64,000 bases of DNA from positions 620,001 through 684,000 of the forward strand of contig NZ_JASERL010000002.1 of assembly GCF_030766935.1 (NCBI RefSeq), in the 5' to 3' direction. Source of the DNA: Streptomyces sp. KL109B (lineage in GTDB: Bacteria; Actinomycetota; Actinomycetes; Streptomycetales; Streptomycetaceae). This document shows, piece after piece, positions 1-8,791 of this stretch (positions are counted from its first letter, which is position 1; each line of letters begins with the position of its first letter). The notes beneath the pieces were generated by a model. That model ran no database searches, had not been told where the DNA came from, and saw only the letters and a program-made list of their open reading frames with translations. The translations under genes and the position numbers were made by a program.

Positions 1-379
1 GGGCGCCCTCGATGAGTTCGCGCCCTTCGGGGGTGAGGGATACGCGGATGCTGCGTCCGTCGCCGTGGCGTCTGTCCCGGGAGATCAGGCCTCGCCCCTC
101 CAGGCGGTCGAGGCGCTGGGTGATGGCCCCGGAGGTCACCATGGCGGCGCGCATCAGCTCCGCAGGGGTCAGCTGGTGGGGCGGTGGGCTGCGGCGCAGG
201 GTGGCCAGGACGTCGAATGCGGCGGCGTCGATGGCGTGTTGGTTGTACGTCACGCGCAGCTCGGACTCGATGATCTGGGCCAGGCGTTTGATGCGCCCGA
301 CCACGGCCATAGGTGAAACGTCTAGGCCAACACCTTGCAGCGCCCACTGCTCCATGACGTGATCCACGTGATCGCTCAT
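1..379 (-). CDS. MarR-family transcriptional regulator, 3' end beyond window
   Basis: This is a winged-helix repressor of the MarR type, reading leftwards and running off the left edge, so about 126 codons are present. The start ATG is at 379-377 and the protein opens MSDHVDHVMEQWALQGVGL. The recognition region reads LTPAELMRAAMVTSGAITQR, followed by the wing (RDRRHGDGRSIRVSLTPEGR), which is the MarR signature. It is divergent from the nitroreductase at 483, and the 103-bp gap between them carries three CTTAG-type palindromes, so it probably represses itself and the neighbour. The ligand cannot be told from sequence; a product or precursor of the adjacent cluster is a reasonable guess. Confidence 0.85.
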   Translation of the reverse strand, partial: MSDHVDHVMEQWALQGVGLDVSPMAVVGRIKRLAQIIESELRVTYNQHAIDAAAFDVLATLRRSPPPHQLTPAELMRAAMVTSGAITQRLDRLEGRGLISRDRRHGDGRSIRVSLTPEGRELIEGA

Positions 380-402
380 GGTCTGCACTCTAGCAGTTTT
401 TA

Positions 403-462
403 CTTAGCCATAAGCACACGTTCTTACTTAGCCCTAAGGTACCTACTTGCCTTAGCGCTAAG
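403..462. promoter_or_regulatory. Three regularly spaced MarR-type operator palindromes
   Basis: Three 12-bp palindromes lie in the divergent promoter region: CTTAGCCATAAG (403-414), CTTAGCCCTAAG (427-438) and CTTAGCGCTAAG (451-462). The last is a perfect inverted repeat. Their starts are exactly 24 bp apart. MarR dimers bind palindromes of about this length, so these are the likely sites of the divergent MarR protein, covering both promoters. Function is inferred from position and symmetry. Confidence 0.75.
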
Positions 463-482
463 CACGTTCTAGTGTCCTCGCC

Positions 483-1160
483 ATGACCACACAGATCCAG
501 CCACTTTCCGTTCCTTCGGCCATCCGGGCCCGGCGGAGCATCCGTCACTACGACTCCACGCCGCTGCCCGAGGACGTGCTCGAGGAGCTGCTCAGCCTCA
601 CGGTGGAGGCTCCCTCCAGCTGGAACGTGCAGGCCCGTTCGGTGGTCGCGGTCACCGACGAAGCCGGCCGCCAGGGCCTGTCCCGTGCCACCGGCGGTCA
701 GCCGCACCCGACGGAGGCGCCGGTCACCCTGGTGTTCGTCGCGGACAGCCGGGCATGGAGCGGGGACCTCGACGACATCTGGAACCGCGGCCAGGAATCG
801 GGGGCGTGGAACGAGCAGTTCGTGGCCGGTTTCTCCCAGGCCAGCCTGGAGTTCCACAAGGACCTGGAGCAGCGCGGCCTGCTGCGCGAGTACGCGGTCA
901 AGGACGCCATGATCGCGGCCACCTACGCGATGCTCAGCGCCGCCTCACTGGGCCTGGCCAGCTCTCCGATGAACGGCTGGGACGAGGCCGAGGTCAAGAA
1001 GGTTCTCGGTATCGCCGACCGGGATGAGTTGCACATCGCGCTGCTGCTGCCGGTCGGCTACCCGGCCGAGACCCGGATCCACCCCGGGCGCCGCCCGCTG
1101 CCCCGCCACGCCTTCCGTGACCGCCACGGGTACGGCTACACCCGCCCCGCCTCCGCGTAG
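483..1160 (+). CDS. Nitroreductase-family flavoenzyme
   Basis: The 225-residue protein belongs to the FMN-dependent nitroreductase family. The N-terminal AIRARRSIRHYD with the following PLPEDVLEELL is the family's FMN-phosphate-binding opening. APSSWNVQ (about 44-51) matches the usual A-P-S/T-x-x-N segment, and the C-terminal LLLPVGYPAE matches the closing strand. Length is normal for the family. It is the first gene rightward of the MarR operators and 105 bp before the TrpF-like gene. It could reduce or oxidise an intermediate of the NRPS/C-nucleoside pathway, or serve redox defence under MarR control; the substrate is unknown. Confidence 0.8.
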   Translation: MTTQIQPLSVPSAIRARRSIRHYDSTPLPEDVLEELLSLTVEAPSSWNVQARSVVAVTDEAGRQGLSRATGGQPHPTEAPVTLVFVADSRAWSGDLDDIWNRGQESGAWNEQFVAGFSQASLEFHKDLEQRGLLREYAVKDAMIAATYAMLSAASLGLASSPMNGWDEAEVKKVLGIADRDELHIALLLPVGYPAETRIHPGRRPLPRHAFRDRHGYGYTRPASA

Positions 1161-1265
1161 GCACCGCCGTCCGGGCACTTCTCGCTGCCCCACTCCGGCC
1201 CAGCAATATCCGGGCCCACCGGGGTCCGGGCTGCTTCCACCCGCACCACAACCCTAGGAATTCTC

Positions 1266-1949
1266 ATGTCTGCATTTGCCAACCTCGTCCAGGTCGCCGG
1301 GATCATCGACGCGAAGGAGGCGTCCCTGCTCGTCGAGGAGGGTGTCGACTGGCTCGGTTTCCCGCTGCGTCTGCCCTCCGGCAAGGACGACATCTCCGAG
1401 CAGGACGCTACGGACATCATCGGCGGTCTTTCCGCTCCCCACGCCGGGGTTCTGATCAGCTACCTCACCGACGCGGACGAGGTGAGCGCCTTCACCCGGC
1501 AGCTGGGCGTGACGGCGGTCCAGCTGCACGGCGACGTGCGAGCGGAGCAGCTGCGCAAGCTCAAGGAGATCCGTCCTGACCTGTACGTCCTCAAGAGCCT
1601 GGTGGTCCGTGAGGACAACGCCGAGGAACTGCTGACGCTCGTCGACGAGGTCGCCGAGTCGGTCGACATGTTCATCACCGACACGTTCAACCCCGCGACC
1701 GGGGCCAAGGGCGCCACCGGGCTCACCCACGACTGGAACGTCAGTGCCGAGCTGGTCAGGCGCTCGCCCAAGCCGCTGATGATGGCGGGCGGGCTCACTG
1801 CGGACAACGTTGCCGATGCCATCCGCGCGGTCCGGCCCGCGGCGGTGGACGCGCACTCCCAGCTGGAGGGGGCGGACGGCCGCAAGGACCGTGCCAAGGT
1901 CGCCCGTTTCGTCGCCGAGTCCCGCCGGGCCTTCTCCGAGATCTCCTGA
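1266..1949 (+). CDS. TrpF-like phosphoribosylanthranilate isomerase-family barrel
   Basis: The 227-residue protein has the (beta/alpha)8 pattern of phosphoribosylanthranilate isomerase. Visible family blocks are TAVQLHGD (about 81-88), the phosphate-loop region PLMMAGGLTADNVADAIRAV (about 170-189) and VDAHSQLEG, the counterpart of VDVSSGVE in TrpF. TrpF carries out an Amadori rearrangement on a phosphoribosylated amine. The usual catalytic Cys near the N terminus (KICG in TrpF) is replaced by VAGI, so classical tryptophan activity is doubtful. No other trp gene is near, and it lies in a run with nucleobase and PRPP enzymes, so a dedicated pathway role is likely. An AGGA motif precedes the ATG. 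Confidence 0.7.
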   Translation: MSAFANLVQVAGIIDAKEASLLVEEGVDWLGFPLRLPSGKDDISEQDATDIIGGLSAPHAGVLISYLTDADEVSAFTRQLGVTAVQLHGDVRAEQLRKLKEIRPDLYVLKSLVVREDNAEELLTLVDEVAESVDMFITDTFNPATGAKGATGLTHDWNVSAELVRRSPKPLMMAGGLTADNVADAIRAVRPAAVDAHSQLEGADGRKDRAKVARFVAESRRAFSEIS

Positions 1950-1975
1950 CCGGCCGCGCCACCTCTTACAAAACG

Positions 1976-2033
1976 GGGCCCTGGAAGCACCCCGGCCCAG
2001 CCTCCAAGCATCGGCCGACCGCCTCCAGGGCCC
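1976..2033. promoter_or_regulatory. Inverted repeat in the leader of the uracil phosphoribosyltransferase gene
   Basis: A perfect 10-bp inverted repeat, GGGCCCTGGA (1976-1985) and TCCAGGGCCC (2024-2033), encloses 38 bases between the TrpF-like stop and the upp-like start. It would form a long-armed hairpin ending 24 bases before the ATG. It may be an intercistronic stabiliser, an attenuator or a weak terminator. No poly-U tract follows. Confidence 0.4.
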
Positions 2034-2057
2034 GCAATCAAACGACAGAAGGATCTC

Positions 2058-2723
2058 ATGTCCACTGGCGACCAGGTTCACGTTCTGCCCCAGACGCAGC
2101 AGCTGCGGGCCCTGCACACCCTCATCCGGAACCGGGTGGCGAGCCGGGAGGACTTCGTCCACGGCGCCCGCCGCGTCATCCGGCTGCTGCTCGAATCCTC
2201 CCTTGACCGGCTCCCCTTCGAAGAGCGGCAGGTCACGACCCCGGTCGGTGCCTCGTATCAGGGGCTGGCCTTCACCGGAAAGCTCTGCGCGGTCCCGGTG
2301 ATCCGCGCCGGCGAGTCCATGGAGGCGGAGCTGCGCGACCTGCTGCCGGGGATCCGGATCGGGAAGATCCTCATCCAGCGGGACAAGCAGACCAAGCTGC
2401 CGCACCTGTACTACTCGCACCTGCCCGAGGACATCGCCGAGCGGCACGTGCTGCTGCTGGAGCCCATGCTGGCCACCGGAGGCAGCGCCAAGGCCGCGAT
2501 CGATGTGCTGCTCAAGGCCGGGGTGCGCGAGGAACACATCGTCTTCGTGAACTTCATCGCCTCTCCCGAGGGGATCGAGGCTCTGACCGCCGCCTACCCG
2601 CACGTCCAGATCGTGACCTCGGCGGTGGAGGAGCGGCTGAACCCGGATGCGTTCATGATCCCGGGTATCGGGGACTTCGGGGACCGCTTCTTCGGCACCG
2701 CGGACGCGGCGGTCTCGTTGTGA
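2058..2723 (+). CDS. upp: Uracil phosphoribosyltransferase
   Basis: The 221-residue protein converts uracil and PRPP to UMP. Family marks are VPVIRAGESMEAELRDLLPG (about 78-97), the PRPP loop with LLLEPMLATGGSAKAAI (about 135-151) and the C-terminal uracil-binding block NPDAFMIPGIGDFGDRFFGT. Length is near the usual 208-210 with a short N-terminal extension. In the minimycin cluster a uracil phosphoribosyltransferase (MinD) is a self-protection enzyme, and the same job is plausible here because the gene sits between a TrpF-like gene and an exporter beside an indigoidine-type NRPS. It overlaps the next gene by 4 bp (GTGA), so the two are translationally coupled. The family call is firm; the resistance role is inferred. 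Confidence 0.92.
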   Translation: MSTGDQVHVLPQTQQLRALHTLIRNRVASREDFVHGARRVIRLLLESSLDRLPFEERQVTTPVGASYQGLAFTGKLCAVPVIRAGESMEAELRDLLPGIRIGKILIQRDKQTKLPHLYYSHLPEDIAERHVLLLEPMLATGGSAKAAIDVLLKAGVREEHIVFVNFIASPEGIEALTAAYPHVQIVTSAVEERLNPDAFMIPGIGDFGDRFFGTADAAVSL

Positions 2724-3682
2724 ACCGCGATTCCCCGGCCCCGGCAGGCGGGCAGGTGGGGACCACCCTGCTGACCGCCTGTGTGCCGGCGGTGTGGGGC
2801 ACCACCTACCTGGTGACCACCGAACTGCTGCCGCCGGACCGTCCGCTGCTCGCTTCCCTGGTCCGGGCGCTGCCGGCCGGTCTGATCCTGTTGCTCGTCG
2901 GCCGCGAGCTGCCGCGGGGCATCTGGTGGTGGCGCGCCCTGGCCCTCGGTGTGCTGAACATCGGGGCCTTCTTCTACCTGCTGTTCGTTGCCGCCTATCA
3001 CCTGCCGGGCGGGGTGGCGGCGCTGGTGGGGGCGGTGCAGCCGGTGTTCGTGCTGCTGCTGTCCGCCGCCGTGCTGGGAAGCCGCATCCGGCTGCTGCAG
3101 GTCCTGGCCTGTCTGCTCGGGCTCGGCGGCGTGGCCCTGCTCGTGCTCCGCTCCGATGCCGCTCTGGATGCCGTGGGGGTCAGTGCCGGGCTGTTGGGCG
3201 CCGCCTGCATGGGGGCGGGCGTGGTGTTCACCAAGCGCTGGGGCAGGCCCGACGGGGTGGGTCTGCTGACCTTTACCGGCTGGCAGCTGACCGCGGGCGG
3301 TCTGGTCCTGCTGCCGGTCGCTCTGCTGGACGAGGGCCTGCCGGACACCGTCAGCGCCGGCAACCTGCTGGGCTTCGGCTATCTGAGCATCGTCGGTGCC
3401 CTGATCGCCTATGCGGTCTGGTTCCGCGGGATCTCCCGGCTGCCGGCCCTGACCGTCTCCTTCCTGTCCCTGGCCTCGCCGCTGGCTGCCACCGTGCTCG
3501 GCTGGCTCGTCGTCGGCGAGGACCTCTCCCTGCCGCAGCTGGCCGGGGCGGCCGTCATCGTCGCCGCCGTCGCCCTGGCGCAGCCACGCCCATCCCGGCC
3601 CGCCACCACCGGGGCACCGCGCCGTACCGAAGAGACCACCACTGCCGATTCCGTCGCGTCCCTTGGGGGGGATATTCGATGA
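2720..3682 (+). CDS. EamA/DMT-family exporter
   Basis: This 320-residue integral membrane protein has ten predicted hydrophobic helices and two EamA repeats (about 10-140 and 155-290). The opening VPAVWGTTYLVTTELLPPDR and the mid-repeat PVFVLLLSAAVLGSRIR are typical of drug/metabolite transporters. It starts at GTG 2720 inside the upp stop and its own stop overlaps the NRPS start (ATGA), so it is tightly coupled to both. Placement suggests export of the cluster product, the role assigned to MinT in minimycin producers. Its substrate cannot be read from sequence. Confidence 0.87.
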   Translation: MNRDSPAPAGGQVGTTLLTACVPAVWGTTYLVTTELLPPDRPLLASLVRALPAGLILLLVGRELPRGIWWWRALALGVLNIGAFFYLLFVAAYHLPGGVAALVGAVQPVFVLLLSAAVLGSRIRLLQVLACLLGLGGVALLVLRSDAALDAVGVSAGLLGAACMGAGVVFTKRWGRPDGVGLLTFTGWQLTAGGLVLLPVALLDEGLPDTVSAGNLLGFGYLSIVGALIAYAVWFRGISRLPALTVSFLSLASPLAATVLGWLVVGEDLSLPQLAGAAVIVAAVALAQPRPSRPATTGAPRRTEETTTADSVASLGGDIR

Positions 3683-6600
3683 CCACGGCCATATCGCCGT
3701 CCTACAGACACTCCGCCGCCAGCCACAGTGCGCTGACCGATCTGCTGGCCCAGCAGGTCGGCCGCCAGCCGCGGGCGGTGGCCGTCCACAGCGGGGACCA
3801 GGTCCTCACCTACGCCGAGTTGTACACCGCTGCGGAGCTCCTCGGCCGCCGGCTGCGTGCGTACGGGGCGCGCAGCGACGAGCCCATCGGGCTGTTCGTC
3901 GAACCTTCTGTGCAGCTGATGACCGGGGCCTGGGGCATCCTGGCCTCCGGCGGCGCCTACCTGCCGCTGTCCCCGGACTATCCCGAGGACCGTCTGCGCT
4001 ACATGCTGGAGGACTCCGGGGTCCGCCTCGTCGTCACCCAGGGCCACCTGCGCGAGCGTGCCGAGCGCCTGGCCCCGCCGGGCACCAGGATCGTGGTGCC
4101 CGAGCAGTCCGGCGCCGCCGGCCCGCTCCCCCAGACCGAGGACATCGCGGAGGAGGCCGACGGCGATCCGTCCCATCTCGCCTACGTGATCTATACGTCG
4201 GGGTCCACCGGGCGGCCCAAGGGCGTCATGGTGGAGCAGCACAGCGTGATGTCCCAGCTGCGCTGGATGCAGAGCCGGGGATACCTGGGCCCGGAGACCG
4301 CGGTGCTGCAGAAGACACCGATGAGCTTCGATGCGGCCCAGTGGGAGATCCTCGCTCCGGCGGCCGGGGGCCGGGTCGTCATGGGGACTCCGGGGATCTA
4401 CCGGGATCCTGAGGCGATCATCGATGCCTCGGTCCGTTACCGGGTGACCACGCTGCAGTGCGTGCCCACCCTGCTGCAGGCTCTGCTGGACACCGAGAAG
4501 CTGTCGTCGTGTGCCTGGCTGAGCCGGGTGTTCTCCGGCGGCGAGGCGCTCACGGTGAAGCTCGCACGGCAGTTCCACGAGGTGATGCCGGACAGCTGGC
4601 TGATCAACTTGTACGGGCCGACGGAGTGCACCATCAATGCCACCGCGCACGTGGTCCACCCCGCCGGCGTCCCCTGGCCGGCCGGGGCGACGACTGTCCC
4701 CATCGGCACTCCGGTGGACAACACCACCTGCTTCATCCTCGACGAGAACCTGCAGCCGGTGGAGATCGGCGAGCAGGGCGAGCTGTACATCGGGGGCGCT
4801 CAACTGGCCCGCGGTTACCTGAACCTTCCGGAGCAGACCGCCGAGCGGTTCGTCGCGCATCCCTTCATTCCGTGCGAGCGCCTGTACCGGACGGGGGATC
4901 TCGCCTCCTGGAACCCGGACGGCACGATCCAGTTCTCCGGGCGCACCGACTCCCAGATCAAGCTGCGCGGATACCGGGTCGAGCTGGAGGAGATCGCCTC
5001 CGCCGTCGAGGAGCACACCTGGGTCAGGCGCGCCGCGGCCGTCGTCGTCGACGATGCGCGCACCGGGATGCAGAACCTGGTGGCCTGCGTCGAGCTGAAC
5101 CCCAAGGAAGCCGCGCTGATGGACCAGGGGAACCACGGTTCCCACCACCAGTCGAAGCAGAGCAAACTGCAGGTCAAGGCCCAACTGGCCAACCCCGGAG
5201 TGCGCACGGCCGAGCAGTTGCAGGGGCGGCAGTCCCTCAGGCTTCCCGGCGCCCGCGGAACGGAGAAGCAGCGGCGGGAGGTCTTCGCCCGTAAGACCTA
5301 CCGGCTGCACGAGGGCGGCACCGTCACCCCCGACGATCTGCTCGGGCTGCTGGCCGGTTCTCACCGGCGCGGCGGTCTTGCCGCAACGCCCCGGGACGTC
5401 TCCGGCCTCGGGGCCGAGGAACTCGGCGAACTCCTGCGCTGGTTCGGCCCGTTCGCCAGTGAGCAGCGGTTGCTGCCCAAGTACGCCTACGCCTCCCCCG
5501 GGGCGCTGTACGCGACCCAGCTCTACCTGGAGACCGGCGGAATCGCCGGGCTAGATGCCGGCCTGTACTACTTCCACCCCGTCGACCATGCACTGGTCCG
5601 GATCGGCCCCGCCTGCCTGCGCCGGCCCGGCACCCTGCAGGTGCACTTTTTGGGGAACACCGGCGCGATCGAGCCGGTGTACCGCAACAACATCCGCGAG
5701 GTCCTGGAGTTCGAGGCCGGGCACATGATCGGGGTCTTCGAAGAAGTCCTGCCCGGGTACGGGCTCACGATCCGGGAGGCCGGGTACCGCGCCGCGGTGA
5801 AGAGCGCGCTGGACGCCAGGGCGGAGGACCACTACCTGGGAACGTTCGAGATCGTCCCCGACGACGGCTCCACCTTCTCGGCGGACGCCGAACTGTTCGT
5901 CCAGGTCCACCCCGAGAAGGTGCCCGGCCTGGCGGCCGGCACCTACCGCTGGACCGGCGAGAGCCTGGAGCTCATCTCCGGCGAGCTGGTGGAGAAGCGG
6001 CACGTCATCGCCATCAATCAGAGTGTCTACACCAGCGCGAGTTTCGGGATCACCGCGGTCAGCCGGGCCGAGCAGGGGTGGCTGGAGTACCTGGTGCTCG
6101 GCACGGCTTTGCACCGGCTGCAGCGCAACACCCTGCGCCTGGGTCTGATGTCTTCCGGGTACTCCTCCAAGTCCGGCCATCCGCTGCCGGCCGCACGGCA
6201 GATGGATGATCTCCTCGCCCAGGCCCGCATCACCTCGGGCGCCTCGTACTTCTTCCTCGGCGGCAAGGTGAGCGACGAGCAGATCCAGGCCGATGACATG
6301 CGCGAGGACGCCGTCCACATGCGCGGCCCGACCGAGATCATCCGGGATGACCTGGTCCGGGCTCTGCCGGACTACATGGTCCCCAACCGCGTCGTCGTCC
6401 TGGACGCGCTGCCCCTGACCGCCAACGGAAAGATCGACTGCCGGGCGCTGGCCGCCTCCGACACTGTTCAGGAGCATGCTGCCGCGGATGCCGTCCCCTT
6501 CGTCGCGCCCGCCACCGCGACGGAACGCCTGTTGGCCCAGTTGTGGGGCGAGGCCCTGAAGTACTCCGACGTGTCGATGGCCGACACCTTCTTCCACGCC

Positions 6601-7551
6601 GGAGGGAACTCTCTGATCGCGGTGACGCTGACCCACCGCATCAACCGCGAGCTGGGGCTCTCCCTGCCCCTGCAGACCCTCTTCGAGCACCCCCGGCTCG
6701 GCGATCTCGCCGACCACATCCAGGCCGACGCACCCGCCCCGTCGGCACGTGCCGTTCTCCTGCACGAGCAGCACGGTGCCAACCCCGTCTTCTGCTGGCC
6801 CGGGCTCGGCGGCTATCCGATGAACCTGCGCCTGCTGGCGCAGCACGCGGATGCCGGGGGCGCCTTCTACGGGATCCAGTCCTGCGGCATCAACCCGGAG
6901 GAAGAGCCGCACTCCGACATCGCGGCCATGGCGGCCGCCGACATTGCCGAGATCCGCCGCATCCAGCCGGCCGGCCCCTACCGGCTGTGGGGCTACTCCT
7001 TCGGCTCCCGCGTCGCCTTCGAGACCGCCTGGCAGCTTGAGCAGGCCGGGGAGAAGGTTGAGGAGATCCTGTTGATCTGCCCCGGCAACCCTACGGTGCG
7101 AAGCCAGGACGCCGACCGTCACGGCCGCGAGGCTTCCTGGGACAACCCCGCCTATCTCACCATCCTCTTCTCCGTGTTCGCTGGCACCGTCACCGGGCCC
7201 GAGCTCGACGCCTGCCTGCACGAGGCCCGCGACGAGGACACCTTCACCGCCTTCATCACCCGCACCTTCCCCGGCCTTGAGGAGGATCTGGTCCGCCGGA
7301 TCACACAGATCGTCGCCACGACCTACGCCTTCGAGTACACCTTCGACGAGCTCCTCGACCGACAGATCGAGGCTCCGGTGCACATCATCAAGGCGGCCGG
7401 GGACGACTACTCCTTCATCGAAGGAGCCTCGGGCTTCTCCGCGACGCCGCCCACGGTCACCGCCCTCGCAGCCGACCACTACCAGGTGCTGCGCCGGCCC
7501 GGTGTGCAGGAACTGGCCGCCACGATCCGCGCCCTGACCACCGGCCCGTGA
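3679..7551 (+). CDS. Single-module NRPS, A-Ox-T-TE, indigoidine-synthetase type
   Basis: The 1290-residue enzyme begins at ATG 3679, overlapping the exporter stop. An adenylation domain spans about 15-440, with the ATP loop [11 protein letters not shown] near 172-182 and [15 protein letters not shown] near 420-434. A SagB/McbC-like FMN oxidase domain (about 530-890, including [18 protein letters not shown] near 600) is inserted between the A8 and A10 motifs, and A10 ([12 protein letters not shown]) follows near 914. The thiolation site is GGNS with Ser978, and the thioesterase nucleophile is GYSFGS with Ser1107. This order and length match indigoidine synthetases (BpsA/IndC, about 1280 residues), which activate, oxidise and cyclise glutamine. 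Homologues also supply the heterocycle of minimycin and showdomycin. There is no condensation domain. Whether the product is pigment or a C-nucleoside base depends on partners. Confidence 0.93.
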   Translation: MTTAISPSYRHSAASHSALTDLLAQQVGRQPRAVAVHSGDQVLTYAELYTAAELLGRRLRAYGARSDEPIGLFVEPSVQLMTGAWGILASGGAYLPLSPDYPEDRLRYMLEDSGVRLVVTQGHLRERAERLAPPGTRIVVPEQSGAAGPLPQTEDIAEEADGDPSHLAYVIYTSGSTGRPKGVMVEQHSVMSQLRWMQSRGYLGPETAVLQKTPMSFDAAQWEILAPAAGGRVVMGTPGIYRDPEAIIDASVRYRVTTLQCVPTLLQALLDTEKLSSCAWLSRVFSGGEALTVKLARQFHEVMPDSWLINLYGPTECTINATAHVVHPAGVPWPAGATTVPIGTPVDNTTCFILDENLQPVEIGEQGELYIGGAQLARGYLNLPEQTAERFVAHPFIPCERLYRTGDLASWNPDGTIQFSGRTDSQIKLRGYRVELEEIASAVEEHTWVRRAAAVVVDDARTGMQNLVACVELNPKEAALMDQGNHGSHHQSKQSKLQVKAQLANPGVRTAEQLQGRQSLRLPGARGTEKQRREVFARKTYRLHEGGTVTPDDLLGLLAGSHRRGGLAATPRDVSGLGAEELGELLRWFGPFASEQRLLPKYAYASPGALYATQLYLETGGIAGLDAGLYYFHPVDHALVRIGPACLRRPGTLQVHFLGNTGAIEPVYRNNIREVLEFEAGHMIGVFEEVLPGYGLTIREAGYRAAVKSALDARAEDHYLGTFEIVPDDGSTFSADAELFVQVHPEKVPGLAAGTYRWTGESLELISGELVEKRHVIAINQSVYTSASFGITAVSRAEQGWLEYLVLGTALHRLQRNTLRLGLMSSGYSSKSGHPLPAARQMDDLLAQARITSGASYFFLGGKVSDEQIQADDMREDAVHMRGPTEIIRDDLVRALPDYMVPNRVVVLDALPLTANGKIDCRALAASDTVQEHAAADAVPFVAPATATERLLAQLWGEALKYSDVSMADTFFHAGGNSLIAVTLTHRINRELGLSLPLQTLFEHPRLGDLADHIQADAPAPSARAVLLHEQHGANPVFCWPGLGGYPMNLRLLAQHADAGGAFYGIQSCGINPEEEPHSDIAAMAAADIAEIRRIQPAGPYRLWGYSFGSRVAFETAWQLEQAGEKVEEILLICPGNPTVRSQDADRHGREASWDNPAYLTILFSVFAGTVTGPELDACLHEARDEDTFTAFITRTFPGLEEDLVRRITQIVATTYAFEYTFDELLDRQIEAPVHIIKAAGDDYSFIEGASGFSATPPTVTALAADHYQVLRRPGVQELAATIRALTTGP

Positions 7552-7580
7552 CCCGACTTCTGCAAAGAGAGAACACCGTC

Positions 7581-7820
7581 ATGCCCCACCTGCATGTCCA
7601 GCATTTCCCCCGGGACCTGACCGCGGCGGAGACCGAGCGGCTGAGCAGCGCGCTCACCGCGGCCATCCTCGACACCTTCGACACCACCCACGGCGCGGTG
7701 TCCATCTCCCTCGAACCCGTCGCCAAACCGGAGTGGAACGACACCGTGCTGCCCTCGATCGTGGCGCGCCACAAACAGCAGCAGCTCATCAAGGAACCGA
7801 CCTACTGGCGGAAGGGATGA
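7581..7820 (+). CDS. Small 4-oxalocrotonate tautomerase-like protein
   Basis: The 79-residue protein starts [14 protein letters not shown], so removal of Met would expose the Pro-1 general base that defines the tautomerase superfamily. The body ([18 protein letters not shown], then AVSISLEP and WN) follows the beta-alpha-beta plan of 4-OT-like enzymes, which shift protons between keto and enol carbons. It lies 29 bp after the NRPS and overlaps the C-glycosynthase start (ATGA). An attractive but unproved role is to tautomerise the unstable glutarimide/pyridinone released by the NRPS so that it presents a nucleophilic carbon for C-glycosylation. I know of no such gene in indigoidine clusters. 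Confidence 0.75.
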   Translation: MPHLHVQHFPRDLTAAETERLSSALTAAILDTFDTTHGAVSISLEPVAKPEWNDTVLPSIVARHKQQQLIKEPTYWRKG

Positions 7821-8791
7821 CCACCATGACCATCTCGCATCAGGGCGTCCCCCTGCGCTACACCGACGAGGTGCGCCAGGCCCTCCACGACGGCACCCCC
7901 GTCGTCGCGCTGGAGAGCAACGTCATCACCCACGGACTCCCCTACCCCGACAACGCCGCGACCGCCCGCAAGGTCGAGGCCGCCGTGCGGGCGGGCGGTG
8001 CCGTCCCTGCCACCATCGGCATCGACCACGGCGCGCTGCGCATCGGCATGACCGACGAGGACATCGAGCGTTTTGCCTCCACCCCCGGCATTCCCAAGGT
8101 CTCCAGCCGGGATCTGCCCGTCGTCCTCGCCCAGGGCGGCATGGGGGCCACCACCGTCGCCTCCTCCTTGATCGCCGCGGAACTCGCCGGGATTGCCTTC
8201 TTCTCCTCGGCGGGCATCGGCGGGGTCCACCGTGGAGCCCAGGAGACCTTCGACATCTCCTCCGACCTCATTCAGTTCACCCGCTCCAAGGTGGCTGTCG
8301 TGTGTGCCGGCGCGAAGATGATCCTCGATCTGGGACTCACCCTGGAGTACCTGGAGACGCACTGCGTGCCGGTCGTCTCCTACGGCAGCGATGACTTTCC
8401 CGCCTTCTACTGCCGCAGCAGCGGCCACCGTTCCCCCCAACGCCTCGACGAGGCGGAGCACATCGCTGCCGCGGCCGAGACGCACTGGGCGCTCGGTAAC
8501 CGCAGCTCCTTCCTGATCACCGCCCCCGTCCGTGAAGAGGACGCCATCGATTTCGATGAGGTCGATGGCGCCATCCGCGACGCCGTTGCCGCCGCCCAGC
8601 GCGAGGGCGTCAGCGGTCAGGGGCTCACCAAGTACCTGATGCACGCCGTCGACGCCGCCACTGGCGGGCGCTCGGCGAGGGCGAACATGGCCGTCCTGGA
8701 GTCCTGCGCCCAGGCAGCCGGCACCCTGGCGGCGGCCCACGCCCGCTACCGCTCGCGCACGGCACGGCAGGGTCAGGGGGCTGTCCGGTGA
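7817..8791 (+). CDS. Pseudouridine-5'-phosphate glycosidase family C-glycosynthase (PsuG/IndA/MinB type)
   Basis: Pseudouridine-5'-phosphate glycosidases reversibly join a base carbon to ribose 5-phosphate. The 324-residue protein (start ATG 7817, overlapping the tautomerase stop; ATG 7826 is an alternative) has the family blocks [15 protein letters not shown] with catalytic Glu33, [36 protein letters not shown] and the lysine region [21 protein letters not shown]. Its closest functional cousins are IndA, found with IndC, and the C-nucleoside synthases MinB and SdmA. Next to an A-Ox-T-TE NRPS and a PRPP synthetase it is the strongest pointer to a C-nucleoside product. Simple pseudouridine catabolism is less likely because no pseudouridine kinase (PsuK) is adjacent. 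Confidence 0.92.
   Translation: MTTMTISHQGVPLRYTDEVRQALHDGTPVVALESNVITHGLPYPDNAATARKVEAAVRAGGAVPATIGIDHGALRIGMTDEDIERFASTPGIPKVSSRDLPVVLAQGGMGATTVASSLIAAELAGIAFFSSAGIGGVHRGAQETFDISSDLIQFTRSKVAVVCAGAKMILDLGLTLEYLETHCVPVVSYGSDDFPAFYCRSSGHRSPQRLDEAEHIAAAAETHWALGNRSSFLITAPVREEDAIDFDEVDGAIRDAVAAAQREGVSGQGLTKYLMHAVDAATGGRSARANMAVLESCAQAAGTLAAAHARYRSRTARQGQGAVR

Noticed and set aside
2794..3678. Possible 885-bp N-terminal extension of the NRPS
   Set aside because: The stretch encodes arginine/alanine-rich sequence in the frame opposite the exporter's coding sense; the protein family starts at about ATG 3679, where the ATGA overlap gives translational coupling.
3409..5364. Very long minus-strand open frame across the exporter and NRPS
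   Set aside because: It is antisense to clear EamA and adenylation-domain genes, has no domain pattern and results from the GC codon bias that keeps opposite frames open.
7817..8791. Catabolic pseudouridine degradation gene
   Set aside because: No PsuK kinase is adjacent and the gene is locked in an operon with an indigoidine-type NRPS and PRPP synthetase; a biosynthetic role is more likely, though not proved.
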